Shown here: one piece after another, positions 31,866-43,444 of the stretch | Numbering within the stretch: the stretch's first letter is position 1 | Layout: each line of letters begins with the position of its first letter | Assembly (NCBI GenBank): GCA_012064385.1 | Contig: QRDG01000415.1 | Location: 2,558,340-2,622,339, forward strand | Direction: 5' to 3' | Length of the DNA: 64,000 bases | From: Puccinellia tenuiflora | Taxonomy: Eukaryota > Streptophyta > Magnoliopsida > Poales > Poaceae | Notes under the pieces: model-generated | Told to the model about the DNA's origin: nothing | What the model saw: only the letters and a program-made list of their open reading frames with translations | Database searches by the model: none | Position numbers and translations under genes: made by a program

Positions 31866-34241
31866 CTGCAACCATATTAGAAGAAGGTTAGGCCAACTGT
31901 TCATCATCTTACAAGAACAACACATTTCAGGTTCAGAAATAGAGTAATGTATTTGCATAGTTCAAGAAATACTCTGATAAAGGGAGATGATATTTTACAG
32001 GAGCAATATGCCAGATCCAGGACTGACATGCGTTAGTAATAAACACGATTGTAAGTTAAACCAATTGCTTGAGTACAAGCCGTGGTGAAAAGAGACTGCG
32101 GATCAGGATTGTTTTATTTGTTAGCAACATTCGACCTCATGTCTGTAATATAAAGCAGATCAAGTATCATGCTTTCCAAAGATTCGTCGCACCCACCAGT
32201 GTTAATAATCATGGAAAATCTTATGCATATGAGAGAAACAGCTACGCAACTAACTAATGATTCATTCAAAAATAAGATGTTAAAAAACTGTACAAGGAAA
32301 AAACAGATGGCAGTTGGACCCAAAATTAGGAGAATCACTTTGTCGCATTTCTGTGAAGTTCCTCCAACAAAAATATAAAAGGCGCAAGAGACAATTTGTG
32401 CTACAAGGATCAATCTCACAACAAATATTAAATTTGTGCAAAATGCTAAGTTTATCTTTTAATGCCACTGGCATGCTTTTAAAAGAACTACGGCAGGCAC
32501 CCCCACTTCCTTTATTATAGGAAAACAGATGAGTGTCAAATTCAGTATAAGTTCAGTCTACACATAGTTTAGTGTTCTACGTACCAAGGACAAGATAAGG
32601 TACCGAATTTCAGAATAGATGGGTCATCAATCATATCGGTCATTCTTAAGAGACGACGAAATATATTATACTGGAACGCTATGCATAAAAGCTACTGATG
32701 TATGTAAGAGAAGTGGTGATAAACTCAAACTAGATGTAAGAAAGCAAATAACATAGAGATGGTACAAATAGAATAATCATTACACAAAACTGTTAAAAAA
32801 TCGGAGATCTGAGAAGACTGAGATTATAAGTTTACATCGTTGAAAGCTACATACATGAACTGGGTATAGAGTTGTTTCACCAACAAATATATTGGGATAA
32901 CTTCTTTAGCCAAAACGTAATTAAAAAGCCTCAATAGGTAAGGCCAGGCCAAATCAAAACTATAAGATGAAACATCTGGAAGTCCATGCTAAAGCATAAC
33001 AAAATAAATCAAGATTTGGAATATCAAAACCATGTATTAATTTTTCTAATTAATTACATGATAGTGCATAATCAATTGAGGACCCTAGTTTTTAGTTAGC
33101 AAACTTTGAGGCCTAGTTTGGCAACAAAGTTTTTCTAAAACCACAGTTTTCAAAACAGCAGTATTATCACGCAAGCAAACGAATACTTCAGTTTTAGAAA
33201 AAGAGGTCTGGAACTCTTTTTTATATGCTTCAAAATCAGTACAGTTTTCTAAAATATTGAAGTATGTAAAACTTCAGTTTTTCTAATGCCTAACATCTCA
33301 AAATATTTAAAACCATAGTATTTTCAGAAACCACAGTTTTTTTGGAATACTTCAAAAATAGTTTGCTCCCAAACGGATCCTGATTCTTTATTTTGACACG
33401 CAAGTTTTGGATCTTTTCATAGCAGAAACAAGATGACGACAAATCGTGCATCCTTCACCATCGTAGTTGATCGAAAACAGCTAAAAGACAACCCATGTAT
33501 TGCATAAGCCTGCCAAACAAATCAGAACAAAACAACACCTTCCGTGCTAATTCCGTCCTCCTAAAACCGGCAAAGAAGAAAGCACCAAACTAACACCTAA
33601 CACTGCATACCACCATACCCGAAATATGGCCAGAATTCATCCACCCCAGCAATTATTAGGCAACCCAGACGTTTCACTACAACCTCTGAAGAGCTAACTG
33701 ACACAATATCTGGGTCTCTGGGACACCCAATTTTACTAGCTGAATCCACCTTCGACTCTACCAGACGCCGCCGCCGCCGCCGTGGTCGCCTGCTGCTCAA
33801 CCAGACTACCAAAGCTTCCTCTTGGCCACCTATGGTTGCTGTCCTGTCCAGTCGGTTTGGGTTGACCCAAGCTAATGTTGTTTGATCACGCACAGACAGA
33901 CAAGACAAGGACAGGGGTGGGAAAATCTAGTTGAGGACTGGATAACTGGAAATGGCATCTTGCAGCATATTCCTGATTCGAGGAACTGGGTGGCGTGACC
34001 TTTGATAACCATGTTTCGGAGTATCATATTGACCGGATTTTACCCTGCAGACGCGATACTGACAGAAGGGATTTATAATATGGAGAATTCGCCATGGAGG
34101 GCACGAATCCTCGTTGTGAAACAAACACACGGTGCGGCGGAGGCAAGATCAGCGCGGTGGCGGTGGCGGCGGCAATGCGAAATGAGAAAAAAAAAAAAAA
34201 GGAAAGGACCCAAATTTGGTACGGAAATGGCAGTAGAGTAC
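31866..34241 (-). other. long intron in the PHO2 5' leader
   Basis: Inferred from a donor on the minus strand reading CACAG/GTACTC at 34242/34241 and the acceptor TTGCAG ending at 31866. Apart from a MITE-like insertion (33110-33380) and a short CCG run (33766-33781), I see no gene. Small ORFs here are not supported. Confidence 0.6.
33110..33380. mobile_element. MITE-like element in the PHO2 leader intron
   Basis: The left end GGCCTAGTTTGG and right end CCAAACGGATCC are imperfect inverted repeats flanked by TGA on both sides. The interior is AT-rich with repeated CACAGTTTT and ACTTCA phrases in both orientations and has no coding capacity. The 3-bp duplication suggests a Harbinger/Tourist-type MITE, but the terminal match is short. 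Confidence 0.5.
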
Positions 34242-34560
34242 CTGTGCCAAGCCCAGCCCGCCGCCATGGCTGCTCCCGCGACCCCAGAATAGATCACCGA
34301 AGAAGAGGGAGCAGGCCTCCCCTCCCCTCGCGCCTCAATCCATCCGCGAGCCCGTCAACCATGGCCGGCAAGCAAGCCCCTTGACCCCCCAGCACCTCCG
34401 ACTCCTCCAAGAAAACCAACGAGACGATCACCGGAACCACCACCACCTCCTTCTCGGACCGAATCGCGGGTCGCGGCACACGGCGCAGCGGCAGCGGGAG
34501 AAGAGACAGAGAGAGGGGGGAGAAGCTTCTTTGCTCGGTGGTGCTCGGCCCTGCCCGTGA
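34242..34560 (-). promoter_or_regulatory. PHO2: PHO2 first (noncoding) exon and core promoter region
   Basis: A GC-rich stretch with a CT-rich part (minus strand CTCCCCCCTCTCTCTGTCTC, about 34505-34525), a common feature of plant transcription start regions. It ends at the splice donor at 34241. It contains short upstream ATGs (for example near 34361 and 34266), so upstream ORFs are possible. No clear TATA box. The transcription start is not determinable from sequence alone. Confidence 0.5.
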
Positions 34561-35094
34561 ATGGGATGGCTGGCGGTGCCCAATTTCTACGGTGCGCGAG
34601 CCGCGAGGGCCTCGCCTTTCCGGTGGTGCCGCGCCTGAATTCTTTCGCTTTCTTTAATCGGGGGACGCGCCTAAGCTAAAGGCGATCAAAATTCCTAATT
34701 TTATTTTGGCGCTAATGGGATTCCTCCCTGTCCGCTTTACTCTCTGTCAGTCATCCATTTTCCCCGAGAATTCCAGGTGCGAACTGGGGAAATGGAAAAT
34801 ATCAGAGTTTTGGACTTTTCTTTCTCTCCGTGCTCGCTGCTTTGTGTGCCTATGCTTTCTTTCTACCGCTGCTCCTCGACCCTCCTCCTTGGAGGATGTC
34901 TGTCCAAAATTCGTTCTATACAGTACGCCCATGCATTTCACGAAAATAGTGACACTTTAAACGTGTCGTGAGTCAAGATTTGGAAATTATTGGGAAGCAA
35001 GCGCTGGTTTGGTGCTAGAACAAATGGTTGAAACTCCTGACCTGTGCATCATTAATTTTTATTATATTACTCAACAAATAGTCTTCATCTTTCT
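34561..35094. other. PHO2 upstream region, no gene seen
   Basis: About 530 bases between the presumed PHO2 start and a decayed LTR. GC-rich at first, then AT-rich from about 34680. Short ORFs on both strands show no domain. Confidence 0.5.
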
Positions 35095-36008
35095 CAAGAG
35101 GAGGTTACACATTCTTTTATTTCTCTCATCCATTGTTGATCTAAAATCTTGAATTTTTCTCAAACCCTATTATGATTTTTTTAATAAAAAATATATCTAA
35201 ATCTACATTTTTACCAATCAGTCTCCCACATTAATGAGGGGAAGCTTTGGATCTAAATCTTGTGATTCATTTGTTGAGTTCGTATTTGTTCTTCCTCTCT
35301 TGTTCCTCCTTGCTTGGATTCGAGAGTAAAGAACTTGACTAACCTGTGCGGTCTCTTCATTGCATTTGTTGCATCAGTTTGAGTTCTTTACGGTGATATG
35401 CGGAGTGAGTTTGGGAAGCTTATTACTCTTGTGTGCATTGTGTATCCTACATAGTTGGTGTTGTCGGGAAGCTATTCTTGGTGTGAAGGTTCGAACAAGC
35501 TTCGGGAGGCTCCAATTAAATTGTGGAGACCGTCCTCGGCAATTTTTAAAGGTTTGGTCAATGCCTCCGAGTCGACCTCGTAGTGGATTGAGATCTTCTC
35601 TCGTGTAGGAGTCTCAGAGAGAATAAGATGAGCACGCGGTGCATTGGAGTGCCTTGGTGGCTTCACACCGCGCCACTATGTCTCGGAAACTAGATTGCTT
35701 TGGGAGGTGAACTTAGCATAAATCATCGTCTTAGTATGTCTCGGTTATCTCTTTACTCGAGCTCCTTACTTATACATTTTTTTCTTTCTGATAGCCATTG
35801 AGGTTGAAATTATATATCTTGCTATCTTATAGTTTTTAACTTGTTTAGCACAAGTTGGTACACATAATTGAGCCTAGCATATTAGATTTTGTGCTTAATA
35901 AATTAAACGCTAATTTTATAACACATATATTCAAGCATTAACCGTTATTTTATAAATTGCATATTTACCCCTCCCCCTCCCGCCCCTAGGCGACATATCG
36001 ATCTTTCA
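35095..36008 (+). repeat. truncated, diverged Copia LTR related to the one at 21173-23527
   Basis: It shares ordered landmarks with the right LTR of the big retrotransposon: GTTCTTCCTCTCTTGTTCC, GCATTTGTTGCATC, AGCTTATTACTCTTG, the GTGCATTGTGTA phrase, TCTCGGTTATCTCT, and the end CCTAGGCGACATATCGATCTTTCA. It is about 900 bases, lacks the U3 end, and is much more diverged, so it is an older solo or truncated LTR. Confidence 0.8.
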
Positions 36009-36065
36009 GAATATGTGATCGAAAAAGAGCAATTCAGCGAATAATTCAAAGAATGCACGCGAGTG

Positions 36066-37518
36066 ATGCGTCCAAAACGTATCTATAATTTTTTATTGTT
36101 CAATGCTATTTTAATATCATTGTTACATGTTTATATCATGAATTTATATCATTTTGCAATATTTTCTAGAACTAACCTATTGACCCAGTGCCAAGTGCCA
36201 GTTGTTGTTTTCTGTTGTTTTAAAGTTTCAGAAAATCACTTAACAAAAATACGTCGGAAAAATACGCAAAAATTACATGATCCCTAAGTTATCAGGTGGA
36301 CTAAGAGCCAAAAGGACGCGAGGAGGAGAGCCTCGAGTGGTCCACGCGGCACGGGGGCACGGTCCTGACCTGAGGTGTGGGCCCCACCCATGGGTCCACC
36401 TCGGGCACCGCCTCTCGACGTTCCTTCGCCTATAAATCGTCCCGGAGGCGAAAATACCCTAGACGGCAATTATTTCCCTAATTTCGATATCGAGTTGCCG
36501 CCGTCGCGAAAACCAGTCTGGAGCCCTGTTTCGGCACTCTGCCGGAGGAGGGAATCGACGCCGGAGGCATCTACACCAACCTTGCTGCCTCCCCATACAA
36601 TGGTCTCGTGAGCTGCCTCTAACATGATCGAGATCCATCCGATATAATTGTTGTTTATTGTGTTTGCTGGGATATGATGAATTATGATCAAATCGTGCAT
36701 GTTTTCTTTATCATGAGAATGTTTTATTTACGTTCGTGCATGCTCTCCGATCATTATGGTTACTCTGGCCAAGTAGTTGCTTTAGATATCTAAGAGGGCG
36801 TATATGCTCGATAGTAGGTTCTAGTCTCCTTCATCCATGGGCTTGCATGACAATAACAAGTAAGGGTAAGGATGTGTTGTTGCTACTAAGAATAAAATAG
36901 CGGTATTTGTTTCTTCGTGTTATAAATATTTCTTACATCATGTACGGTGCTTAAGGCGATACTCTGTTGTTTTCAGCTTAATACCTAGAGATGTAGCCGG
37001 ATAGCGGTCTCGAAGTGGATTATTAGTTATAGATGTGGTGTCGGAGTGTGGTCCATATATGTTTGACTTGATGCCTACATGAATATGTGCCGTGTTCATT
37101 CTCTCATAATTGTCTAATCATAATTCTGTCAATTGCCTAGCCGTAATTTATTTACTGAACAATGTTATTATCTTTTAAGAGATACCACTAGTGAAACTAT
37201 GGCCCCCGGTCCATTCTTTTATACTGTTTACAAACTTGTCCTTCACTGTCCCGTTTTACTATTATTTGTGTTTATGTTCGCTTTCCACACTGTACGTTCA
37301 ATCCTTTGTTTTCGACGTGACCGGAGGATTGACACCCTTCCTGAAACGTTGGGAGCAAGGTTATTTTGTGTGTTGTGTGTAGCTCCTACATCAAACTCTG
37401 TGAACGTACACACTCCTTCTGGTTGATAAACCTTGGTTTTTACTGAGGGAAATTTATTGATGTGCTACCGTAGCCATAAAAACCTCTTGGGGTGATTTTC
37501 CAACGTTCGACATACGCA
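36066..37518 (+). repeat. degenerate LTR of another retrotransposon family
   Basis: It begins TGATGCGTCCAAAACGTATC and ends near CGACATACGCA. It includes a TATA-like CCTATAAATCG at 36430-36440 and a GATAAACCTTGGTTTTTACTGAGGG stretch (about 37424-37449) that I recognise from LTRs repeated across grass genomes. No coding region is attached. Family name not assigned. Confidence 0.6.
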
Positions 37519-37799
37519 AATTTATGGTGCCACCGTAGCCATAAAAACTCAGCAAAAAACTTGTACATTGCACTCGATCATGCACACATTGAAAATATGA
37601 TTAGTTGCACATGAGGCAGTATCAGTGGCACCCACTTGCGTCCACCGACGACCATGCGTATTAGTTGTAGCCACATACCTGAACAACTCGAAACGGATAG
37701 TCGTGATACATCCATTTACATCACTATTTTCTATTATAATTTTCCCATATTCATTGATATATTTCATATTAGGATGCAATTCTAATGTTGTTTTATCTT

Positions 37800-39110
37800 T
37801 TTCTGGATGATTTAAAATTAAGAGGGGGAAGATACTAGAACTGTGGAAACAAGAGGAAAAACACCCGAAGAGAACGCCTAATTCCAGAGCTCCAAAAATC
37901 ACGAGAAAATCACAAAATTATGAGGGACCATAAGATGGCCCCCCAGAGGGCAGCCACGTGGTGACGTGTGTGGCCGGCGCAGCCACCACCCTAGCCACGC
38001 CACTTGGAGGCTCGCCTCCCGACGCCTCTTCCCCTACAACCCTTCCTTGAACCAAAAACATCAAAAGTTACTTCACATTATTTTTCCTCCACCATCTTAG
38101 GGCGGAAACAAAACAGATACCTAGAGCTCTCTGGTAGGCAGATTTCTGTCGAGAAAACTTCCCGCCGGGAGGGGGAAATCATCGCCATCTTCATCATTAT
38201 CACGTCGGGCACACCATCTTCATCTTCATCTCCACTACATCTCGTTGTTAAATCTTCAGTTGTAATTTATATCTATCGTCGGGAGTAAGTTTCCGGTGTT
38301 GATTACCCTTTGCAGTTGATGCTTATAAGTTTTACCGATGAAAGATTGTTATGCACAGCTTGTTATTCATATATTCACATCTATGATCATGATCTATATG
38401 ATGTCTCGTGAATAGTTCGTTTAGTTCTTAAGGACATGGGAGATGTCTTGTTGCTATTAATGATATTAAGTTGAGTAATGTTTAATGTTTTTATCTTTAA
38501 ATTGTGGTGTTATGTGAACTTCAACTACATAACACTTTACCTTTATGGGCCTAGGGGAATATATTGTGTATTCAGTTTTTTTATGGTGGGTTGTCGGAGT
38601 GACAGAAACCTATACGCCGGTTTACAAACTATTGCATCAGGGAGTGTAGGATCCCATAGTTTAAAATTATGGTTAGATTTATCTTAATAACTTTCTTGAT
38701 TTTGCGGATACTTGAAAAGGGTTTAGTCACAAGTATGTATAAGTCCAAATAAGGGCAGTACGTTAGCGCCGGTTCACCCACACAAAACTAAAATAATGAA
38801 AATTAATCAAAGGCACTTGGTGAAAGTAACTTGACAATTGTCTCGTGTGTTCTCGGGAAATTTTTAATCATCATAAGTAACACATCCGTCCCTCAAATAA
38901 GGATTGGGTCACTTGCTACACTATTACTTTATTATTACTATTTACTTGTTACTAAAATCCTCTTTGCTATAAAACTACCTATAAAATTTCCATACAGTAT
39001 TTATAAACCTTACTGAAATTGACTTGTCAACATCTTCTGCTACTCATTGGGTTTGACACTCTTAATTTTTGAAAGAACTATGATAGATCCCCTACTCTTA
39101 TGGGTCATCA
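37800..39110 (+). repeat. second degenerate LTR fragment of the same general type
   Basis: It contains GGGAGATGTCTTGTTGCTA (about 38438) and ends with the sequence GATAGATCCCCTACTCTTATGGGTCATCA-like (39082-39110), which matches the usual end (..GGTCATCA) of TGATG-type grass LTRs. The left end is not defined, and the ORFs inside are not convincing. Confidence 0.55.
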
Positions 39111-40870
39111 GGTCACACACCACATACTTGAGAAATCTATTTCAGTGCCCAAACCAACCAGCAATTGGTGTTAATAAATCAATCCCCGCGGGAGGAAGAG
39201 AAAGACTGATTGCGACAGCTCAACCGGATGAGGCATCTCTTATTTACAGAACTGTGCCAACGTGTGCCTACATTGTTTGATTTACCAGTTCCGGGTATTG
39301 GATTTTGGAATAGAAAGAATGAAACTAGTACCAGCTTATCGCCATTGATGTAACGACTGTAGAGTATTGGCAAGGCTGTAACATTACATGCAGGTCCTAG
39401 CCTACGTTCGTTGGTGGTTGACTACCGGGAAAGGGCAGAATAGCAACAGTGAGGAAGCATACCACCCAAAGCAAGACGTGAACAAATATTAACCTGAGCT
39501 AACAAAGCTTCAGAGTCCAGATCATACCAGCCAGAACCTGAGGTGAAGACAAAGGGATTTAAGCACAAAATGCAAGCCCCAAGTACCAAGAAAGCGAATT
39601 GTGTTGTAGAACCATGACGACCATCTGATGTGACCGAGTACTACTCCAAATCGAATCAACGCAAAACCAAAAATCAAGCAAACCAAAGAAGAGCGAAGCA
39701 GGTACTCATGTTGAGCCGGACAACCAAATCAAAGGGATGTTAGCACACGACGGAAGACACACTTACCAAGAATGTGATTTGTGCCAGAGAATCTAATCAT
39801 GCGACACCAACTGAACATCAAGTAGAATCAACTCGAAGACCAAAATCGAGCGATCCACCAATGCGCATTTGGATAACTAAACAACCGATAGGACAAGAAC
39901 TTAACCAGAAAACAGAAAAGTAGCATCGACGAAGACCAAATGTTTACGAGCCACAAAATACAATGGAAAAAAGATTTATATTTCCTACCAGCGCGAGCAT
40001 CCCGACATACTATGATGGTGCTGGTGGTTGCGACAAAAACAGGGGGAAGTAGGCCACACCGCAGCGAATGGAAACATGTCTGACCGCACACTTATGTGTA
40101 TAGTCAATGGAGATCAGCTGGTTGACCGCAACAGTATCCATTGATCGCGTGCTTGCAGCAGAAGTTCCCCGGGGAGCGGGGTGAGACCGGTTGTTTTCCT
40201 TTAGGAACATCAATTTTCTTTTGAGCTCTGTCGTTCCTGTCTTGCACTATGCCGATGACCATTTTGCTCGTATAGTTACCAATCAGGTCAACCATATAAA
40301 ACAAAAAGTTATCAATAAGATAGGCAGATTTAAACATCCCGCCACACATTTCTACTTTGACATATTTTGGACCTAGGGCAACTAAAACTAAAGATAGTTA
40401 TACTGATTTTTTATACCTCTTTGTGATTTAATTTTATCAAAGTATAATTTTATCGAGTATAGTTTACTATCTAGCAGTTGCCATAGTAAACCACATTTTG
40501 CTAATGCTAATTATATTGGTCTTTATTATACAGTTGTGATGTATATCAATAAAAAATTATGTTGCGAGAAATTATTTAAACTGTATGTTGTAAAAAAAAG
40601 GTTCTCCTTGATTATTATTTTTGATAATTGCATAACTTATATTGTGTATGCGTATATTCTTGTATGTGTGCATGCGTGTGTGTTTGAGTCTGTTTTAGTA
40701 TCCTTAGTATCATGGTAGAGATCTAAATAGCGTGCGGTCCAATAAATAAAATATACTACTAGTAGTTTCTCGTATATGATTAGGTAAGCATACTTATATA
40801 AATTTGTAGTATATAAACTTGTAGAGTATAAATTAAAACATCGATAAATGTGTCCTGCAAGTTTGGTTTG
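39111..40870. other. intergenic, no gene recognised
   Basis: The stretch at 39460-39870 contains two loosely similar blocks about 190 bases apart (ACCAAGAAAGCGAATTGTG near 39585 and ACCAAGAATGTGATTTGTG near 39765), suggesting an old duplication. Nothing else was identified. Short ORFs lack domains. Confidence 0.4.
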
Positions 40871-40877
40871 GTAATAA

Positions 40878-40997
40878 AAAAAACTAGACCAACCAAGACT
40901 AGATAATTCCAGAAATTTGCTCCAGATTGGAGTTGAACTCTGGTCGTTAGAGTGCGCCACGGCGACCCCAACCGTTGGACTACATCCCCGTTCTCTC
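40878..40997 (-). mobile_element. tRNA-derived SINE (Au-like)
   Basis: Read on the minus strand it starts GAGAGAACGGGGATG, then an A-box-like TAGTCCAACGG and a B-box-like AGTTCAACTCC, the internal RNA polymerase III promoter of tRNA-derived SINEs. It ends in a T-rich tail. It is flanked by a 7-bp direct repeat (plus strand GTAATAA at 40871-40877 and 40998-41004). The start and layout resemble the grass Au SINE. Confidence 0.75.
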
Positions 40998-41004
40998 GTA
41001 ATAA

Positions 41005-43431
41005 GATGACAATATACACATGTTTTGTACTTGGTATTCAAATAGTATTAAGATTACAGTAATCACCGAATAATCTACTCTACATATGATTTCATTATCT
41101 GATATGATTGTCTGCAATGTGATTGGTATCATATGTTGTATGCAACGACTCATATTTATAGCTCAAACAAAAGGTCAGCAATAAAATTGAATCTGGGAAT
41201 CTCGTTAACATTGACGTGAGTCGTGCATGTAAAACATTCACGTGAGAGAGACTAATAGCCAAACTAAGACCCGCCGTTGAATTGGTTTGTTTCTAAGTGG
41301 AACGTGGTACATGATATTTGTCCATTGTGTCCATTTGCTCATGCAAATTGATATTGCTTTGGTATTCAATATATTTTTCAACGCAATGAAAAGTAGTACA
41401 ATGATTAATAATATACTTTAATATTTGGGCCCCTTTTCCTACATGTCTGGGGCGGACGCCCTGTTTACCCGGCCTATAAAAATTTGGACCGAGGACATAG
41501 TTCACATGTGTAGGCACCAAAGGATTAACAATCATTTGCAAGGTGAACAGTCTCGATAATTACTAGGTGTGTGTTTGATTTTGGAGGAGAGGATGAAAGT
41601 TAGACTTAGAACATAGATCACATGTGAAAAATCGTAAGTTCCTCCTGTTATGTTTTGGTCATTCCGGAATCAAATATATATATAACTTCTCGATTTGATA
41701 CCTTGAGCGTATGGATATTTAGGGCGTACAATAAATCAAGAGGGCATGTTTTTTCTTCCTCGCACAGGATTTTTTTTTAAAATACATCAAAATGCATATA
41801 AAATTCTTTTTTTTAATTTTCTTATAACCTTCTAGCTTTGTAGGTTCCATACAATTGCACTCTGGTGGAGAAGACCCAGCTGGAACATTCCTAACCTCTC
41901 CCTGCCCCTGAAAGTGCACCCATCACCCCTTTACATGGAGATGCCGGGATCTCACGCAGAATATCCCTCCATCCACACGTACGGCTGCTGCACACGCCAC
42001 CCAAAGTGCACGCAGCACGCCACAAAATTAAACTACCCTTTGGTCGGTCACTTCCCCGGCTTTTCTGCACAAATAAGCACATAATGGTCTCAATTTCGTT
42101 AGTGATTTCGATGTGGCAAATAACTGAAAGTCCACCTTGCACTTTCCCGGTGCCAACCGTGACGATCTGACCAACTTTGTTGCTCTGGTTTTTAAGAGGA
42201 TCTTGTGATGTCTCCTCTTTTTAAGGTATCTCATAGGGATATTCCGAGGAACAAGAGCGGGACTAAACGTCGACGGCGAAAGAAGGGGGACGACGGTTCG
42301 TAGAATATACCCCTCCGCAGTTTGATGCAAGGCTTGTCATCGAAGTGAGAGTGTCGGTTTGAGCAGTCGTGCTTTTTCTCATTTGCGTATCAGGGTCCGT
42401 CTCTCTAGCTAGCAGGTTTGCTCGGACCACGGTATCCGGTCATGTGTATATAAAGCTATAGCATGTCTCGACTTTTCGGACATGGTTCGACCAAACCCTA
42501 CAAAGAAGAGTCCGGTGCCGGTGGCAATTGCCGTGAACCTAAATTTTGCTAAGCGGGGCCTATATACGTGTAAAACGGTTTGTTACTCGGATATTCGATC
42601 AATTTCACTTTTTTCTTCCTTAGCAAGAGATCATGGGATAAATGGAGAAATCAAACAGATGATGCGCAAAACCATGGACACCTTTTGAAATGTCATGTTT
42701 TGTAAGATTGAGACCCACTGGGGAGGCCAAGATACACTCTCTTATTGGCAGAATACACTCAAGTAATCCGTGAAGCGTGCATCGTAGGTAGACGTGTTTA
42801 GTTCCAAACATCATGCAAATTCTTCTCTGTATTTCCTTTTGTAAGGTTTAATGTTGAATCCTCAGCCGATGATAAAAGTGTTGCTTAATTGCAGGTGTGC
42901 TCCACTGGAGCAGCACTAGTGGGTGGAGTAGGTAGGTGATGGCCAGTAGTTTAATTAGTGCATACCCTTCTTGTGTCATTATCTAAAAGTAGCTGGCTTA
43001 GTGCTAACCAAAAGGGATCTGGTTTTGGGAAAGATCCAACGTCGCACAGCAGAGCTAATTAGACGCCATGAAATGCGCTCGTGTCTTGCACAGGTGTTGA
43101 CACGTCATCAGTTTGTAAGTCATGTACGCTGTCTTGGTTTGGTTGCTTGGTATTATTGTCGTATTGACACGCCACCAATTGAAAAGCTGTGTGGTGCTAG
43201 CTGGGTCGCTTTAGCGACCATAGTGTGTGGGACCAAGATCAGGTACGGTGGCAAAATTGTTTTCTCCAAGTTAATCCAGAAAATTAGCTGAATGGTACGG
43301 CAAAGTTAATCAAGAATATCATCCAGTTGCCGAATTTTGTATGTGAGTTGTGTTTCCAACATCAGCCAAGCTAAAATCACAGATGTTAAGTTTTTTTGTA
43401 GTAAGATCATATAGGGTGTCCAAAAAGTGAT
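41005..43431. other. intergenic, no gene recognised
   Basis: 2.4 kb with only short ORFs on both strands and no recognisable domain, RNA gene or terminal repeat pair. Confidence 0.5.
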
Positions 43432-43444
43432 AAATCTTTGGGCA

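Noticed and set aside
40920..40990. possible tRNA gene on the minus strand
   Set aside because: A- and B-box-like sequences are present, but no acceptor stem pairs and there is no anticodon stem. The flanking 7-bp duplication shows it is a tRNA-derived SINE.
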